A stretch of 64,000 nt of DNA, taken from positions 107,368-171,367 of the forward strand of contig DBMO01000069.1 of assembly GCA_002298995.1 (NCBI GenBank), given 5' to 3'. Position 1 is the first letter of the stretch, and the number at the start of each line of letters is the position of its first letter. Shown in pieces: positions 32,799-41,843 of this stretch. This DNA is from Desulfarculales bacterium UBA696 (lineage in GTDB: Bacteria; Desulfobacterota; Syntrophobacteria; Syntrophobacterales; Syntrophobacteraceae). Position numbers and translations under genes: made by a program. Under the pieces are notes generated by a model, which ran no database searches, had not been told where the DNA came from, and saw only the letters and a program-made list of their open reading frames with translations.

Positions 32799-33181
32799 GG
32801 TTCATTCGGCCAACGAGTACCTCTGAGTATGAAGGTGGTAGGGCCTGAGTTTGAAATACTCAGGGTCGCAAAACCCGTAAGGCCGCCTTTTGAGGGTCTT
32901 TATTTTGTTTGTCAGGCCATCGACGGAGCCGCCTGTTATGCGGTGATCGAAATAGTTGAGAAGTCCAGACTGAACTCATCAATGCCGCTGAAGATGATCC
33001 TGTCGGCCACGAAATGGGTCGCTTTGTGCTCAATGCCTCTCAGTCCAAAAGCGTGGTAAAGTATCGATGTGGACATGGTCTGGGTCTCCTCCGTATTGTT
33101 CGATTGGCGTCAAACAACACGGACCCTGCCATGTCCATCTTTAATTTTCAACTATCCGGGTACGCGTTTACCGGATGAACC
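32799..33181 (-). mobile_element. Internally deleted ISL3-type insertion element (383 bp)
   Basis: Imperfect terminal inverted repeats: GGTTCATTCGGCCAACGAG at 32799 and the complement of a related sequence ending at 33181 (18 of 22 positions agree). Between them, on the minus strand, lies the start of an ISL3-type transposase joined to its end. It is thus a deletion derivative that keeps both ends and could be mobilised in trans. No clear 8-bp target duplication is visible. Confidence 0.65.
32802..33076 (-). pseudogene. ISL3-family transposase, N- and C-terminal scraps
   Basis: From ATG 33076 it reads MSTSILYHAFGLRGIEHK, the typical ISL3 N-terminus, for about 35 codons. Then, in another frame, it reads NYFDHRITGGSVDGLTNKIK and KRRPYGFCDPEYFKLR, ending at TGA 32802; this is the characteristic C-terminus of ISL3 transposases. 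The whole catalytic middle is missing, with the junction near 32960-32985. Confidence 0.8.
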
Positions 33182-33685
33182 AAAATTATGTTTTCCGTTT
33201 CGGTTCACCCCTTCTGGCATGGCCAAGCCCCTTCCGCTGGTTGGGTGAAGAGGGCGGATGGAGGCCTAATCCACCCCATTGGAGGTGGATACAGAGATGA
33301 ATCATGGACACATCTCGTAAGAGTCCAACTCACAGTCCCATGGGATTTTCCCACAATCGCTCTAACTCCACCGGCGGTCAATACTGTGCCGGGAAATGCT
33401 CAAGCTCCAGAAATACCTTTAGTTCCGATGGGTTAAGATACGACTTGCCCCCTCCTTTCTGGATGGCACGGAAGTGGCTATTTCCGTATGCCATCCTGTC
33501 TGGAGATTCTGACTCTTAGGACTCTTAAGCAGATGAAGCCCCTAGCGCCGATCAGGGTTGAACCCAGCTAAGCTTAGCTCATCTTTCAAGACTATATTTG
33601 CCAGGCCCAGATTTCCTATTCGGGCCCCCGATCCGGTTCTTCTTACCCGCCAACGGTCTTTCCATATTTATGCTGGAGGAAAGAG
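33182..33685. other. Gap; possible 38-aa minus-strand ORF
   Basis: About 500 nt without a firm gene. A minus-strand frame 33494-33378 reads MAYGNSHFRAIQKGGGKSYL and ends LELEHFPAQY; it looks protein-like, but the ribosome site is weak and the rest of the region is not coding. It could be a small gene or a relic. The promoter for the gene at 33686 should be near 33600-33670. Confidence 0.3.
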
Positions 33686-34030
33686 ATGATTCACGCGAGC
33701 ATCCGAATGAAGTTTGCCCCCGAAACCCTTTCCGAAGTTCGTGAAATTCTCTGCGCAATGATGGAGCGAACGGCTGTTTGCCCCGGGTGTCTGGGGTGTA
33801 ACGTCTATGAAGATCTACTAGACGCCGGCTCTGTGTTGCTGGATGAGTGGTGGAAGACCCAGGCCGATCTGGACCGTCATCTCCGGTCGGACCTTTATCG
33901 GCGTGTAATCCTGGTCATGGAGATGGCGGTTAAAAAACCGGAAATCAAGTTCAGCGAGATTACAAAAACAACCGGGATGGAGACGCTCAGGAATTCACGG
34001 TTTGGTCCCTCTCCAAGGCCTGGATGCTAG
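33686..34030 (+). CDS. ABM-domain monooxygenase-like protein
   Basis: A 114-aa protein with GGAGG before ATG 33686. The IRMKFAPETLSEVREILCAM start, the GCNVYEDLLDAGSVLLDEWW core and DLDRHLRSDLYRRV follow the ferredoxin-like ABM fold (antibiotic biosynthesis or quinol monooxygenase). Such dimers act on small aromatics or heme without a cofactor; here the substrate is unknown. The last 15 residues look like an extension. No clear pathway neighbours. Confidence 0.75.
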   Translation: MIHASIRMKFAPETLSEVREILCAMMERTAVCPGCLGCNVYEDLLDAGSVLLDEWWKTQADLDRHLRSDLYRRVILVMEMAVKKPEIKFSEITKTTGMETLRNSRFGPSPRPGC

Positions 34031-34198
34031 ATCGTTCGCCGGCAGACGTTCCGGAATGGGACGTTAGAGAAGCAATCAGGGGTTACGGTAACAATACTCC
34101 AAGTTACTTACGGTCATGCCGGATTCCCGGTAACAACTCGACTCAGCCAATGAATACCCAGGACAAAATTATGCAGAACCCCATCGGAAGGAAGGCCA

Positions 34199-34459
34199 AT
34201 GGCCGATGACTCGGTGGATAAGGGCAAGGCTGGATTTGTTTCGGTTGTCGAGCGATTTCCAGAGAGAAGAGAGGAGTTGCGTCGGCTATTCGAGACCAGC
34301 CAACCATTTCAGGCCCTGTGCGACGAATATGAAGTCTGTTTGACTGCCCTGAGATACTGGCGTGAGTCGGATTTGCCGGAGGCCCCTGAATTTCGGAACG
34401 AGTTCTCTTCGCTCCTCAGCGAACTGGAGCAGGAGATCCTCGATCACCTAAGAGAGTGA
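34199..34459 (+). CDS. Small conserved-looking helical protein
   Basis: An 86-aa soluble helical protein (VVERFPERREELRRLFETSQ, then FQALCDEYEVCLTALRYWRE, then LLSELEQEILDHLRE). The spacing of hydrophobic and acidic residues suggests a small helical bundle. A short basic-to-purine stretch GGAAGG precedes the ATG. I cannot assign a family. It lies 158 nt upstream of the efflux operon. Confidence 0.5.
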   Translation: MADDSVDKGKAGFVSVVERFPERREELRRLFETSQPFQALCDEYEVCLTALRYWRESDLPEAPEFRNEFSSLLSELEQEILDHLRE

Positions 34460-34617
34460 AACCTGATTAGCACCTGACCTGAGCGAAAAGTCGGCACAAT
34501 GAGCTGCTGTCCGACCAATTATGCCGCCAGGATAGGGCTCCTGGATCATTGCCTCCAGTCCGCTTGTAGAGCGAATACCGGAGCAAGAACCACCTTTCAT
34601 TACTTGGAGGGAATCAA

Positions 34618-35862
34618 ATGCTGGCCGATAAGCAATCGTGTTCACGATCTTGGCAGTTTTTCAGGATGCATCGGGTCATCGGTTTTCTTCTGATTCTCTT
34701 GATGCTTTGTGGCGTTGGATGCGGCCAAAAGGCCCAGGAGTCTATTGGAATGGAAGCTCCTGAAGTCGATCTTGCGTACGTCATCCAAAAAGATGTTCCT
34801 ATCTACACTGAGTGGGTCGGTACGACAGAGGGCCTTGTGAACGCCAAAATCCGCGCGCAAGTCTCAGGATACCTCCTAAAGCAGATCTATAAGGAGGGGG
34901 CTCTCGTTAAAAAGGGCGATCTCCTTTTCGAAATCGACCCACGCCCGTTCAAGGCGGCGCTCGATCAAGCGGACGGCCAACTTGCTCAGGCAAGAGCCCG
35001 CCTCGGCAAAACGGAACTGGATGTAAAGCGCTACACACCGCTTGCAAAGGAAGGCGCCATAAGCAAACAGGAACTCGATGACGCTGTACAGGCCAACTTG
35101 GCCGCCAAGGCAGCGGTTTACTCCGCTCAAGCAGCGGTCGAACAGGCCAAGCTCAATCTTGGATTCACCAGGATCACTTCGCCTATAGGCGGAATCGCCG
35201 GTGCAGCCAATGCCCAGATTGGGGATCTCGTCGGCCCGCAAACGGTTGAGCTGACAACTGTCTCAACAATCGACCCCATAAAGGTGTACTTCCCGATCAG
35301 TGAGCGTGAGTACCTCTCAGTTGCCGAGAGGATCAGTACGGCGGAGGATGATCATGGCATAAGCAGGGAAGCTACTCTAGATCTGATTTTAGCCAATGAA
35401 AGCGTCTACCCGCACAAAGGTACATTGTCCTATGCCGACCGGCAGGTGGATGTAAAGACCGGCACAATTCGAATCGCCGCCCTGTTCCCAAACTCGGGAA
35501 ACATCCTTCGTCCCGGGCAGTTCGCAAGAGTTCGCGCCCACACTGAAACTAGAAAAAATGCGCTCCTCGTTCCACAGCGTTCGGTATCGGAACTACAGGG
35601 AAGCTATCAGCTCGCCGTCGTCGGCAGCGACAACAAGGTCCAGATCCGACCCATAAAGACCGGGGGGCGGATCGATAGTCTCTGGATCGTAAACGAAGGT
35701 CTGAAACCCGGCGAACGCGTGATTGTGGAGGGAATTCAGAAAGTCAAGGAAGGACAGGTGGTCAAGCTGAAACAGGCAGAAGTCCAGTCGCATGCGGTCC
35801 CAATGTCATCTCCTGCCCAAGGGGAGAAATCCTCACCCAAAACAGCTGCTGGAAAAGAGTAG
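34618..35862 (+). CDS. RND efflux periplasmic adaptor (lipoprotein)
   Basis: A 414-aa membrane-fusion protein of the AcrA/MexA family. A lipobox (LMLCGVGC, Cys near residue 40) anchors it to the inner membrane. The lipoyl half-motif IRAQVSGYLLKQIYKEGALVKKGDLLFEIDPRPF, a coiled-coil hairpin (ALDQADGQLAQARARL) and the beta-barrel part GTIRIAALFPN are in order. GGAGGG precedes the ATG. It links the pump at 35869 with the outer-membrane channel at 39027; all three form one operon. Confidence 0.93.
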   Translation: MLADKQSCSRSWQFFRMHRVIGFLLILLMLCGVGCGQKAQESIGMEAPEVDLAYVIQKDVPIYTEWVGTTEGLVNAKIRAQVSGYLLKQIYKEGALVKKGDLLFEIDPRPFKAALDQADGQLAQARARLGKTELDVKRYTPLAKEGAISKQELDDAVQANLAAKAAVYSAQAAVEQAKLNLGFTRITSPIGGIAGAANAQIGDLVGPQTVELTTVSTIDPIKVYFPISEREYLSVAERISTAEDDHGISREATLDLILANESVYPHKGTLSYADRQVDVKTGTIRIAALFPNSGNILRPGQFARVRAHTETRKNALLVPQRSVSELQGSYQLAVVGSDNKVQIRPIKTGGRIDSLWIVNEGLKPGERVIVEGIQKVKEGQVVKLKQAEVQSHAVPMSSPAQGEKSSPKTAAGKE

Positions 35863-35868
35863 ATCCCT

Positions 35869-38800
35869 ATGTCCAAATTCTTCATAAACCGTCCCATTGT
35901 GGCCATGGTGATCTCCATCCTTATGGTCATCATTGGCCTGGTAGCGATGTCCGGATTACCCACCGCCCAATTTCCCAACATCGTGCCGCCTGAAATCCAG
36001 GTAAAGGCCACCTATGTCGGCGCGGATGCCCAGACGGTTGAGCAATCAGTAGCCACACCGATCGAACAACAGATGTCCGGCGTCGACAACATGAATTACA
36101 TGTATTCCGTAAATGCCAATAACGGACAGATGACCCTCTATGTCAACTTTGATGTAAAAACAGACCCCAATACCGACCAGATCCTCACGCAGATGCGCCA
36201 GAATCAGGCGGAATCACAACTGCCATCCGATGTGCGCGATTACGGTGTAACGGTTCAGAAGTCGACTTCCGCCCCACTCATCATGTTCGCGATTTACTCT
36301 CCAAACGGCAGCTACGATGATGTTTTCCTCGCAAATTATTCTTACATCAACATCAACGACCAGATGACGAGGGTCAAAGGCATTGCAAGCATACAGGTCT
36401 TCGGCGCCGGCCAGTATTCGATGCGTTTCTGGGTCAAGCCCGACCAGCTTGCAAAACTTAACATCACTATTCCTGAAATAATCAACGCAATACAGGCACA
36501 AAACAATGTTAATCCCGCGGGTCAAATCGGCGCCGAACCAGTCCCCAAGGGCCAGGAATTTACCTATGCAGTCCGGGCACAGGGCCGACTACAAACCGAG
36601 CAGGAATTTGGAAGCATTGTTCTTCGTGCTCAGCCAGACGGTTCCCTGGTCCGGCTTAGCGATGTGGCCCGCATTGAACTCGGCGCGCAAACATACAACT
36701 TGAAAGGCCGCCTCAACGGCAAACCCGCAGCGCTTGTCGCTCTCTATCAGCTGCCGGGTTCCAATGCCATCGAGGCTGCTGATGGCGCCAAGAAACTAAT
36801 GGAGCGTTTGAAAAAGACCTTCCCTGCCGATATGGACTACGTTGTGGCCCTGGACACCACTCTGGCCGTTACGGAAGGCATTAGGGAAATCGTGCAAACG
36901 CTCTGGGAGGCGCTGATCCTGGTCATTATTGTTGTTTTCCTATTCCTCCAGGGATGGCGTGCAACTCTTATCCCGCTGCTCGCAGTGCCGGTTTCGCTGG
37001 TGAGCACGTTCGCGTTGTTCCCCATATTCGGTTTCTCCATCAACACGCTGTCCCTTTTCGGACTTGTACTGGCGATCGGCCTTGTTGTGGACGACGCCAT
37101 CGTAGTCGTGGAGGCCGTGGAACATCACATTGAACACGGCCTTTCACCAAAGGAAGCAACACTTAAAGCCATGGAGGAAGTCTCCGGCCCCGTTATCGCT
37201 ATCGCCATCATACTCGCGGCTGTCTTCGTCCCGACCGCCTTTATCCCGGGCATAACAGGGCGGCTCTACCAGCAGTTCGCTGTGACAATAGCGGTTTCGG
37301 TCATCATTTCCGCGTTCAACGCTCTAACTCTGAGCCCAGCATTATCGGCTCTTTTGCTGCGGCCGCGAAAGGAATCGCGTGGCCCTCTCGGTGTCTTCTT
37401 TCGCTGGTTTAACAGGGTCTTCGACCGAGCCACCGGGGGTTATGTGAGCACGTGCGGGCATTTGATTCGCAAAAGCGGAGTAGCGTTGCTCCTACTGGTC
37501 GGCGTTACCGTATTTACCGGCTTTCTTGGCAAAATGATTCCAACCAGCTTTTTGCCGGAGGAAGACCAGGGATATTTCTACGCCGGCGTGCAACTCCCAA
37601 ATGCGGCGTCATTGCAGCGTACCGATGAGGTGGTGAAACAAACCGAAAAGATCCTGAGCAAGACGCACGGGGTTAAGTATTACTCCTCGATCATTGGCTA
37701 CAACATGCTCAGTAGCGTTCAGAATACCTACAGCGGGTTCTTTTTCGTCACATTAGAGGAATGGGGAGAGCGTAAAAAACCCGAAGAGAAATATGCAGCG
37801 ATTTTGGCCCATGTAAATAAGGAAATGAGAGAAATTCCGGGCGCGGTCGGCTTCGCATTCTCACCGCCCGCGATACCTGGTATCGGCACCTCGGGAGGCG
37901 TAACTTTCGTTCTGGAAGACAGAGCCGGGCGGGAACTAAGCTTTCTTACTGAAAATACCAACAAGTTCATCGACGCGGCGCGCCAGCGCCCGGAGCTTGC
38001 ACGCGTTACCACGACATTCCTGCCTACGGTTCCCCAACTTTCCGTGGATGTGGATCGGGACAAGGTCCTCAAGCAAGGCGTGCCCCTCTCAGACGTTTAC
38101 AGGACCCTGCAATGTTTCATGGGGGGCGCATTCGTTAACTATTTCAACCGCTTCGGCAGGCAGTGGCAGGTTTATGTCCAGGCCGAAGGGGACTACCGAA
38201 CGCGAGCGGAGGAACTCGGCCAGTTTTATGTTCGCAATAACGACGGGGATATGGTGCCGCTCTCTACTCTTACGAAGACAGGGGGTGCCATAGGTCCTGA
38301 ATTCACGATGCGCTTCAATCTATACCGCTCGGCGCAAATAAACGCTTCCGCAAAACCGGGCTTCAGTTCTGCTCAAGCAATGAAAGCACTCGAGGAAGTA
38401 TTTGCGCAGACGATGCCCCAGGAGATGGGCTTTGACTATCTCGGAATGAGCTTTCAGGAGAAGCAGGCGCAGGAAGGTGTTTCGCCGGCGGTAATATTCG
38501 CTTTTTCACTTCTCTGCGTCTTCCTTATCCTGGCTGCGCAATACGAAAGCTGGAGCCTGCCTTTCAGCGTTCTTCTCGGTACCCCCATTGCTGTTGCGGG
38601 CGCATTTGCAGGCCTGTGGCTCGGAAATTTCGAGAACAACGTCTACGCACAGATCGGCCTTGTCATGCTAATCGGTCTTGCGGCCAAAAACGCCATTCTA
38701 ATAGTTGAGTTCGCCAAGATGGGGGTCGAACAGGGCAAGCCGCTGATGGAGGCCACTCTAGAAGGCGCCCGGTTGCGCCTCAGGCCGATTCTCATGACCT

Positions 38801-39027
38801 CCTTTGCGTTCATCCTCGGCTGCGTGCCATTGGCAAAAGCAAGCGGCGCCGGCGGGCTCTCCAGGCAGGTGATGGGATTCACCGTTATTGGTGGAATGCT
38901 CGCAGCCAGTTTCATCGCCATCTTCCTGATACCAGTGACCTTTTACGTCGTCGAAAAATTATCTCACCGGAAACCAAAAACTGAGTCACCGGAAGCGCAG
39001 GTCTCGGTAGAAGGGGGGCTGCACTGA
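35869..39027 (+). CDS. RND multidrug efflux pump, AcrB/MexB type
   Basis: A 1052-aa inner-membrane proton-driven exporter of the hydrophobe/amphiphile RND family, with the usual two halves: TM1 (MSKFFINRPIVAMVISILMV), the porter domain, TM2-6 (LVLAIGLVVDDAIVVVEAVE contains the conserved Asp pair of TM4), then a second porter domain and TM8-12 (GLAAKNAILIVEFAK with the conserved Lys of TM10). It starts 6 nt after the adaptor gene. The drug range cannot be read from sequence. Intact. Confidence 0.95.
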   Translation: MSKFFINRPIVAMVISILMVIIGLVAMSGLPTAQFPNIVPPEIQVKATYVGADAQTVEQSVATPIEQQMSGVDNMNYMYSVNANNGQMTLYVNFDVKTDPNTDQILTQMRQNQAESQLPSDVRDYGVTVQKSTSAPLIMFAIYSPNGSYDDVFLANYSYININDQMTRVKGIASIQVFGAGQYSMRFWVKPDQLAKLNITIPEIINAIQAQNNVNPAGQIGAEPVPKGQEFTYAVRAQGRLQTEQEFGSIVLRAQPDGSLVRLSDVARIELGAQTYNLKGRLNGKPAALVALYQLPGSNAIEAADGAKKLMERLKKTFPADMDYVVALDTTLAVTEGIREIVQTLWEALILVIIVVFLFLQGWRATLIPLLAVPVSLVSTFALFPIFGFSINTLSLFGLVLAIGLVVDDAIVVVEAVEHHIEHGLSPKEATLKAMEEVSGPVIAIAIILAAVFVPTAFIPGITGRLYQQFAVTIAVSVIISAFNALTLSPALSALLLRPRKESRGPLGVFFRWFNRVFDRATGGYVSTCGHLIRKSGVALLLLVGVTVFTGFLGKMIPTSFLPEEDQGYFYAGVQLPNAASLQRTDEVVKQTEKILSKTHGVKYYSSIIGYNMLSSVQNTYSGFFFVTLEEWGERKKPEEKYAAILAHVNKEMREIPGAVGFAFSPPAIPGIGTSGGVTFVLEDRAGRELSFLTENTNKFIDAARQRPELARVTTTFLPTVPQLSVDVDRDKVLKQGVPLSDVYRTLQCFMGGAFVNYFNRFGRQWQVYVQAEGDYRTRAEELGQFYVRNNDGDMVPLSTLTKTGGAIGPEFTMRFNLYRSAQINASAKPGFSSAQAMKALEEVFAQTMPQEMGFDYLGMSFQEKQAQEGVSPAVIFAFSLLCVFLILAAQYESWSLPFSVLLGTPIAVAGAFAGLWLGNFENNVYAQIGLVMLIGLAAKNAILIVEFAKMGVEQGKPLMEATLEGARLRLRPILMTSFAFILGCVPLAKASGAGGLSRQVMGFTVIGGMLAASFIAIFLIPVTFYVVEKLSHRKPKTESPEAQVSVEGGLH

Positions 39028-40457
39028 TGAAACGGCTGATGGGGATACTTTTAGTCGCTTCTCTGCTGTCAGGCTGCGCCATGGGCCCAGATTATTTGAG
39101 GCCGAAAGTCAAGGCGCCTGAAAATTTTCGAAACGCTTTGACTCCGGCAGAGGCAATCTGCCTCGGCGATCTGCCATGGTGGAATATCTTTAATGACGAG
39201 AAACTTCAAAATCTGATCCGCGATGCGCTAAACAATAACTACGACTTACTGGTCGCAATCAGCCGCGTGGAGCAGGCCCGTCAAATCGCGGCACAGGCAC
39301 GAGCCCAGTTCTTTCCACAAATAGGCTACGACGGTGCCGTGTCAACCGGGAAGAATAATTTTCTGACAAGTCCAAGTCCTAACGGCGGCAGCACGATGGA
39401 TTCTGCGCTCCTTGATATCAGCCTGTTCTGGGAAATTGATTTCTGGGGCCGTATCCGCCGGCTGAACGAAGCCGCGCGCGCTCAGTTCCTTGCAACCGAG
39501 GAAGCTCGCCGTGGCGTTGTTATCTCTCTTATCAGTTCGGTTGCGCAAGCCTACTTCGAATTGCTCCAACTCGATCTTCAGTTGGAGATCGCCAAGCGCA
39601 ATACAAAGACCTTTGAAGATACTCTAAAGATATTTTCCCAGAGATATGAGGGGGGCACCGGCAACAAGCTCGAGACGTCCAGCGCCGAGGGTTTGCTGGC
39701 ATCCGTTGCTGCCAACATTCCTGAAGTCGAGCGCCAGATCACCCTCAAGGAAAATCAGATCAATGTTCTTCTCGGACGGAATCCCGGCCCGGTCGAACGA
39801 AACTCATCCCTGCTTCAGCAAAATATACCGCCCGAGGTTCCTTCAGGCCTCCCTTCCGCACTGCTTGAGCGGCGCCCCGACATTAGGCAGGCCGAACAGA
39901 ACCTGCGGGCGGCTAACGCCCAGATTGGCGTAGCCATGGCGAACTTCTTTCCCAAGATCGGCCTCACTACGATGTTCGGCCAGGTCAGCCCAGAACTTTC
40001 GGCTTTCACTGCGGGCAGTTCGAATCTGTGGGCGGTGGCGGGAACCATGAGCGGGCCGATTTTTCAGGGTGGGGCGCTTGTCGCACAGTATCGGCAGAGC
40101 AAGGCGGTTAAGGATGAAGCCGGGTTCAGGTATGAGCAAACTGCTCTCAACGCCTTCCAGGAGGTCTCCAATTCCCTTGTTTCAAGGGAAAAATTCGAAT
40201 TGGCCCGAGCCCAGCAGTCCCGGGCCGTAGCAGCATACAACGAGGCCGTGCAAGTCTCGACAAAACGCTATGTCGCGGGCAAGGCAAGCTACTACGAAGT
40301 TCTGCAGAACCAACAGCAGGTGTTTCCCGCGGAAACCGCACTTGCTCAAACTGAACTTAATCGGCTTCTGGTGATCGTCCAACTCTATAAGGCATTGGGC
40401 GGAGGGTGGCAAAATACCGAGCTTCTTCCCTCAAATCTCAGTCGGGCGAAGGAATAA
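39027..40457 (+). CDS. Outer-membrane efflux lipoprotein, OprM/NodT type
   Basis: A 476-aa TolC-family channel. The lipobox LLSGCAMGPDY (Cys 17) and the start YLRPKVKAPENFR are typical of OprM. Two repeated coiled-coil halves form the periplasmic barrel; GVAMANFFPKIGLTTMFG is the start of the second. The ATG overlaps the TGA of the pump gene. It completes the tripartite efflux system. Confidence 0.94.
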   Translation: MKRLMGILLVASLLSGCAMGPDYLRPKVKAPENFRNALTPAEAICLGDLPWWNIFNDEKLQNLIRDALNNNYDLLVAISRVEQARQIAAQARAQFFPQIGYDGAVSTGKNNFLTSPSPNGGSTMDSALLDISLFWEIDFWGRIRRLNEAARAQFLATEEARRGVVISLISSVAQAYFELLQLDLQLEIAKRNTKTFEDTLKIFSQRYEGGTGNKLETSSAEGLLASVAANIPEVERQITLKENQINVLLGRNPGPVERNSSLLQQNIPPEVPSGLPSALLERRPDIRQAEQNLRAANAQIGVAMANFFPKIGLTTMFGQVSPELSAFTAGSSNLWAVAGTMSGPIFQGGALVAQYRQSKAVKDEAGFRYEQTALNAFQEVSNSLVSREKFELARAQQSRAVAAYNEAVQVSTKRYVAGKASYYEVLQNQQQVFPAETALAQTELNRLLVIVQLYKALGGGWQNTELLPSNLSRAKE

Positions 40458-40462
40458 GCAAA

Positions 40463-41731
40463 ATGCTTCCATGGATTGTTCGATACAGGTTCCGGGCATT
40501 CATCAAATCCTCCATGTGGATGATTCCGCTTTCCTGTGCGCTACTGGCCATTCTTGCCGCCCCAATGGTCAGGTGGGTTGGAGCCGGGTCGCACCTTCCC
40601 CTCATGGAGTTTGATGTTGATGGTGCTCGAGCCCTTCTTGGCGCTTTTATCGCCGCAAGCATTTCTTACATCGTATTCCTGGCTTCAGCCCTTCTCATAG
40701 CTTTGCAACTAATGAGCGCCCAACTATCACCCCGTGTCATTCGGGAATTCACGCTTGACTGGTCTTACAAGATGGTCCTGGGCTTGTTTGTCTTTACCTT
40801 CATCTATTCAGTTGCTGTCCTGGCCCGGACAACGCCGGTAGTTCAACAATTCCCTCTATTCATTGCAATTGTGTTGAATTTGGCAAGCGTGGGCGCATTT
40901 CTCTACCTCATCGATTACGCTTTGCGCAATTTTCGCCCCTCGGCCATCGTCACTCGAATTTCCACCCAGGGGCTGCGGGTAATCGAAGAATGCTACCCGC
41001 TTCCCAGCGAATCATCCGAGAAGGATGGACCGTTCGAACTCGGCCGACCGGTCAAGACCTTCCCACATTCGGGCAAATCAGGGGTGATCCTTTCCGTCGA
41101 TGTGAAAGGCCTGGCCGAGTGTGCAAGGCAAACGAATTCGATATTTGTCCTCAATCCGCAGGTAGGAGATTTTGTAGCAAAAGGTGAAATTCTTTTGGAG
41201 GTATACAGGGACGGCGTTGATATCGACGATATCATGATCGAGAAGTCGGTCGCATTTGGGCCCGAACGCACGATGGAGCAGGACCCAGCCTTTGCTATTC
41301 GCATTCTGGTGGATATTGCCATTAAGGCGCTCTCGCCAGCGATCAACGACCCTACCACCGCGGTACTCGCCTTAGATCAACTACACCGGCTCCTGCTAAA
41401 GATCGGCACGCGCAAGCTCGATTGCGAGCTGACCACGGACAATAGCGGCCAGGATCGATTGTACGTGGCAAAGCCCTGCTGGCAGGATTTTGTCTCGCTG
41501 GCATTGAGCGAGATCCGCATCTACGGCTCCGGGAGTTTGCAGGTATGCAGGCGGCTCGAGGCAATGCTCAAAAACATGCTCGACCTGCTCCCTCGTTACC
41601 GTGCACCCGCACTTATCAAAGAACTTGAGCTGCTGCGCCGCGGGGTTGAGCAGAATTTTTTGAATCCGGAAGACCGGTTGCTTGCAATCACTCCTGACGC
41701 TTTGGGCCTTGGAGGAGGCCATCATCGGTGA
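40463..41731 (+). CDS. DUF2254 inner-membrane protein
   Basis: A 422-aa membrane protein with about four N-terminal transmembrane helices (SMWMIPLSCALLAILAAPMV, ISYIVFLASALLIALQLMSA, MVLGLFVFTFIYSVAVL, then LFIAIVLNLASVGAFLYLI) and a soluble C-terminal half. SAQLSPRVIREFTLDW and KALSPAINDPTTAVLALDQL are typical of DUF2254, whose function is unknown. The start is 6 nt past the channel stop with AAGGA upstream; the frame is open into the channel gene. Possibly part of the efflux transcript. Confidence 0.85.
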   Translation: MLPWIVRYRFRAFIKSSMWMIPLSCALLAILAAPMVRWVGAGSHLPLMEFDVDGARALLGAFIAASISYIVFLASALLIALQLMSAQLSPRVIREFTLDWSYKMVLGLFVFTFIYSVAVLARTTPVVQQFPLFIAIVLNLASVGAFLYLIDYALRNFRPSAIVTRISTQGLRVIEECYPLPSESSEKDGPFELGRPVKTFPHSGKSGVILSVDVKGLAECARQTNSIFVLNPQVGDFVAKGEILLEVYRDGVDIDDIMIEKSVAFGPERTMEQDPAFAIRILVDIAIKALSPAINDPTTAVLALDQLHRLLLKIGTRKLDCELTTDNSGQDRLYVAKPCWQDFVSLALSEIRIYGSGSLQVCRRLEAMLKNMLDLLPRYRAPALIKELELLRRGVEQNFLNPEDRLLAITPDALGLGGGHHR

Positions 41732-41843
41732 CGTGGCGGATATGGGTTGCTTGATATGCGAGCTGAATCGAAAAGGCTTGGTTGAGAGTTTCAAAAATTG
41801 AATGGCGGAGAGCTTCAAGCCATGAGAAAGGACGAACAACACC

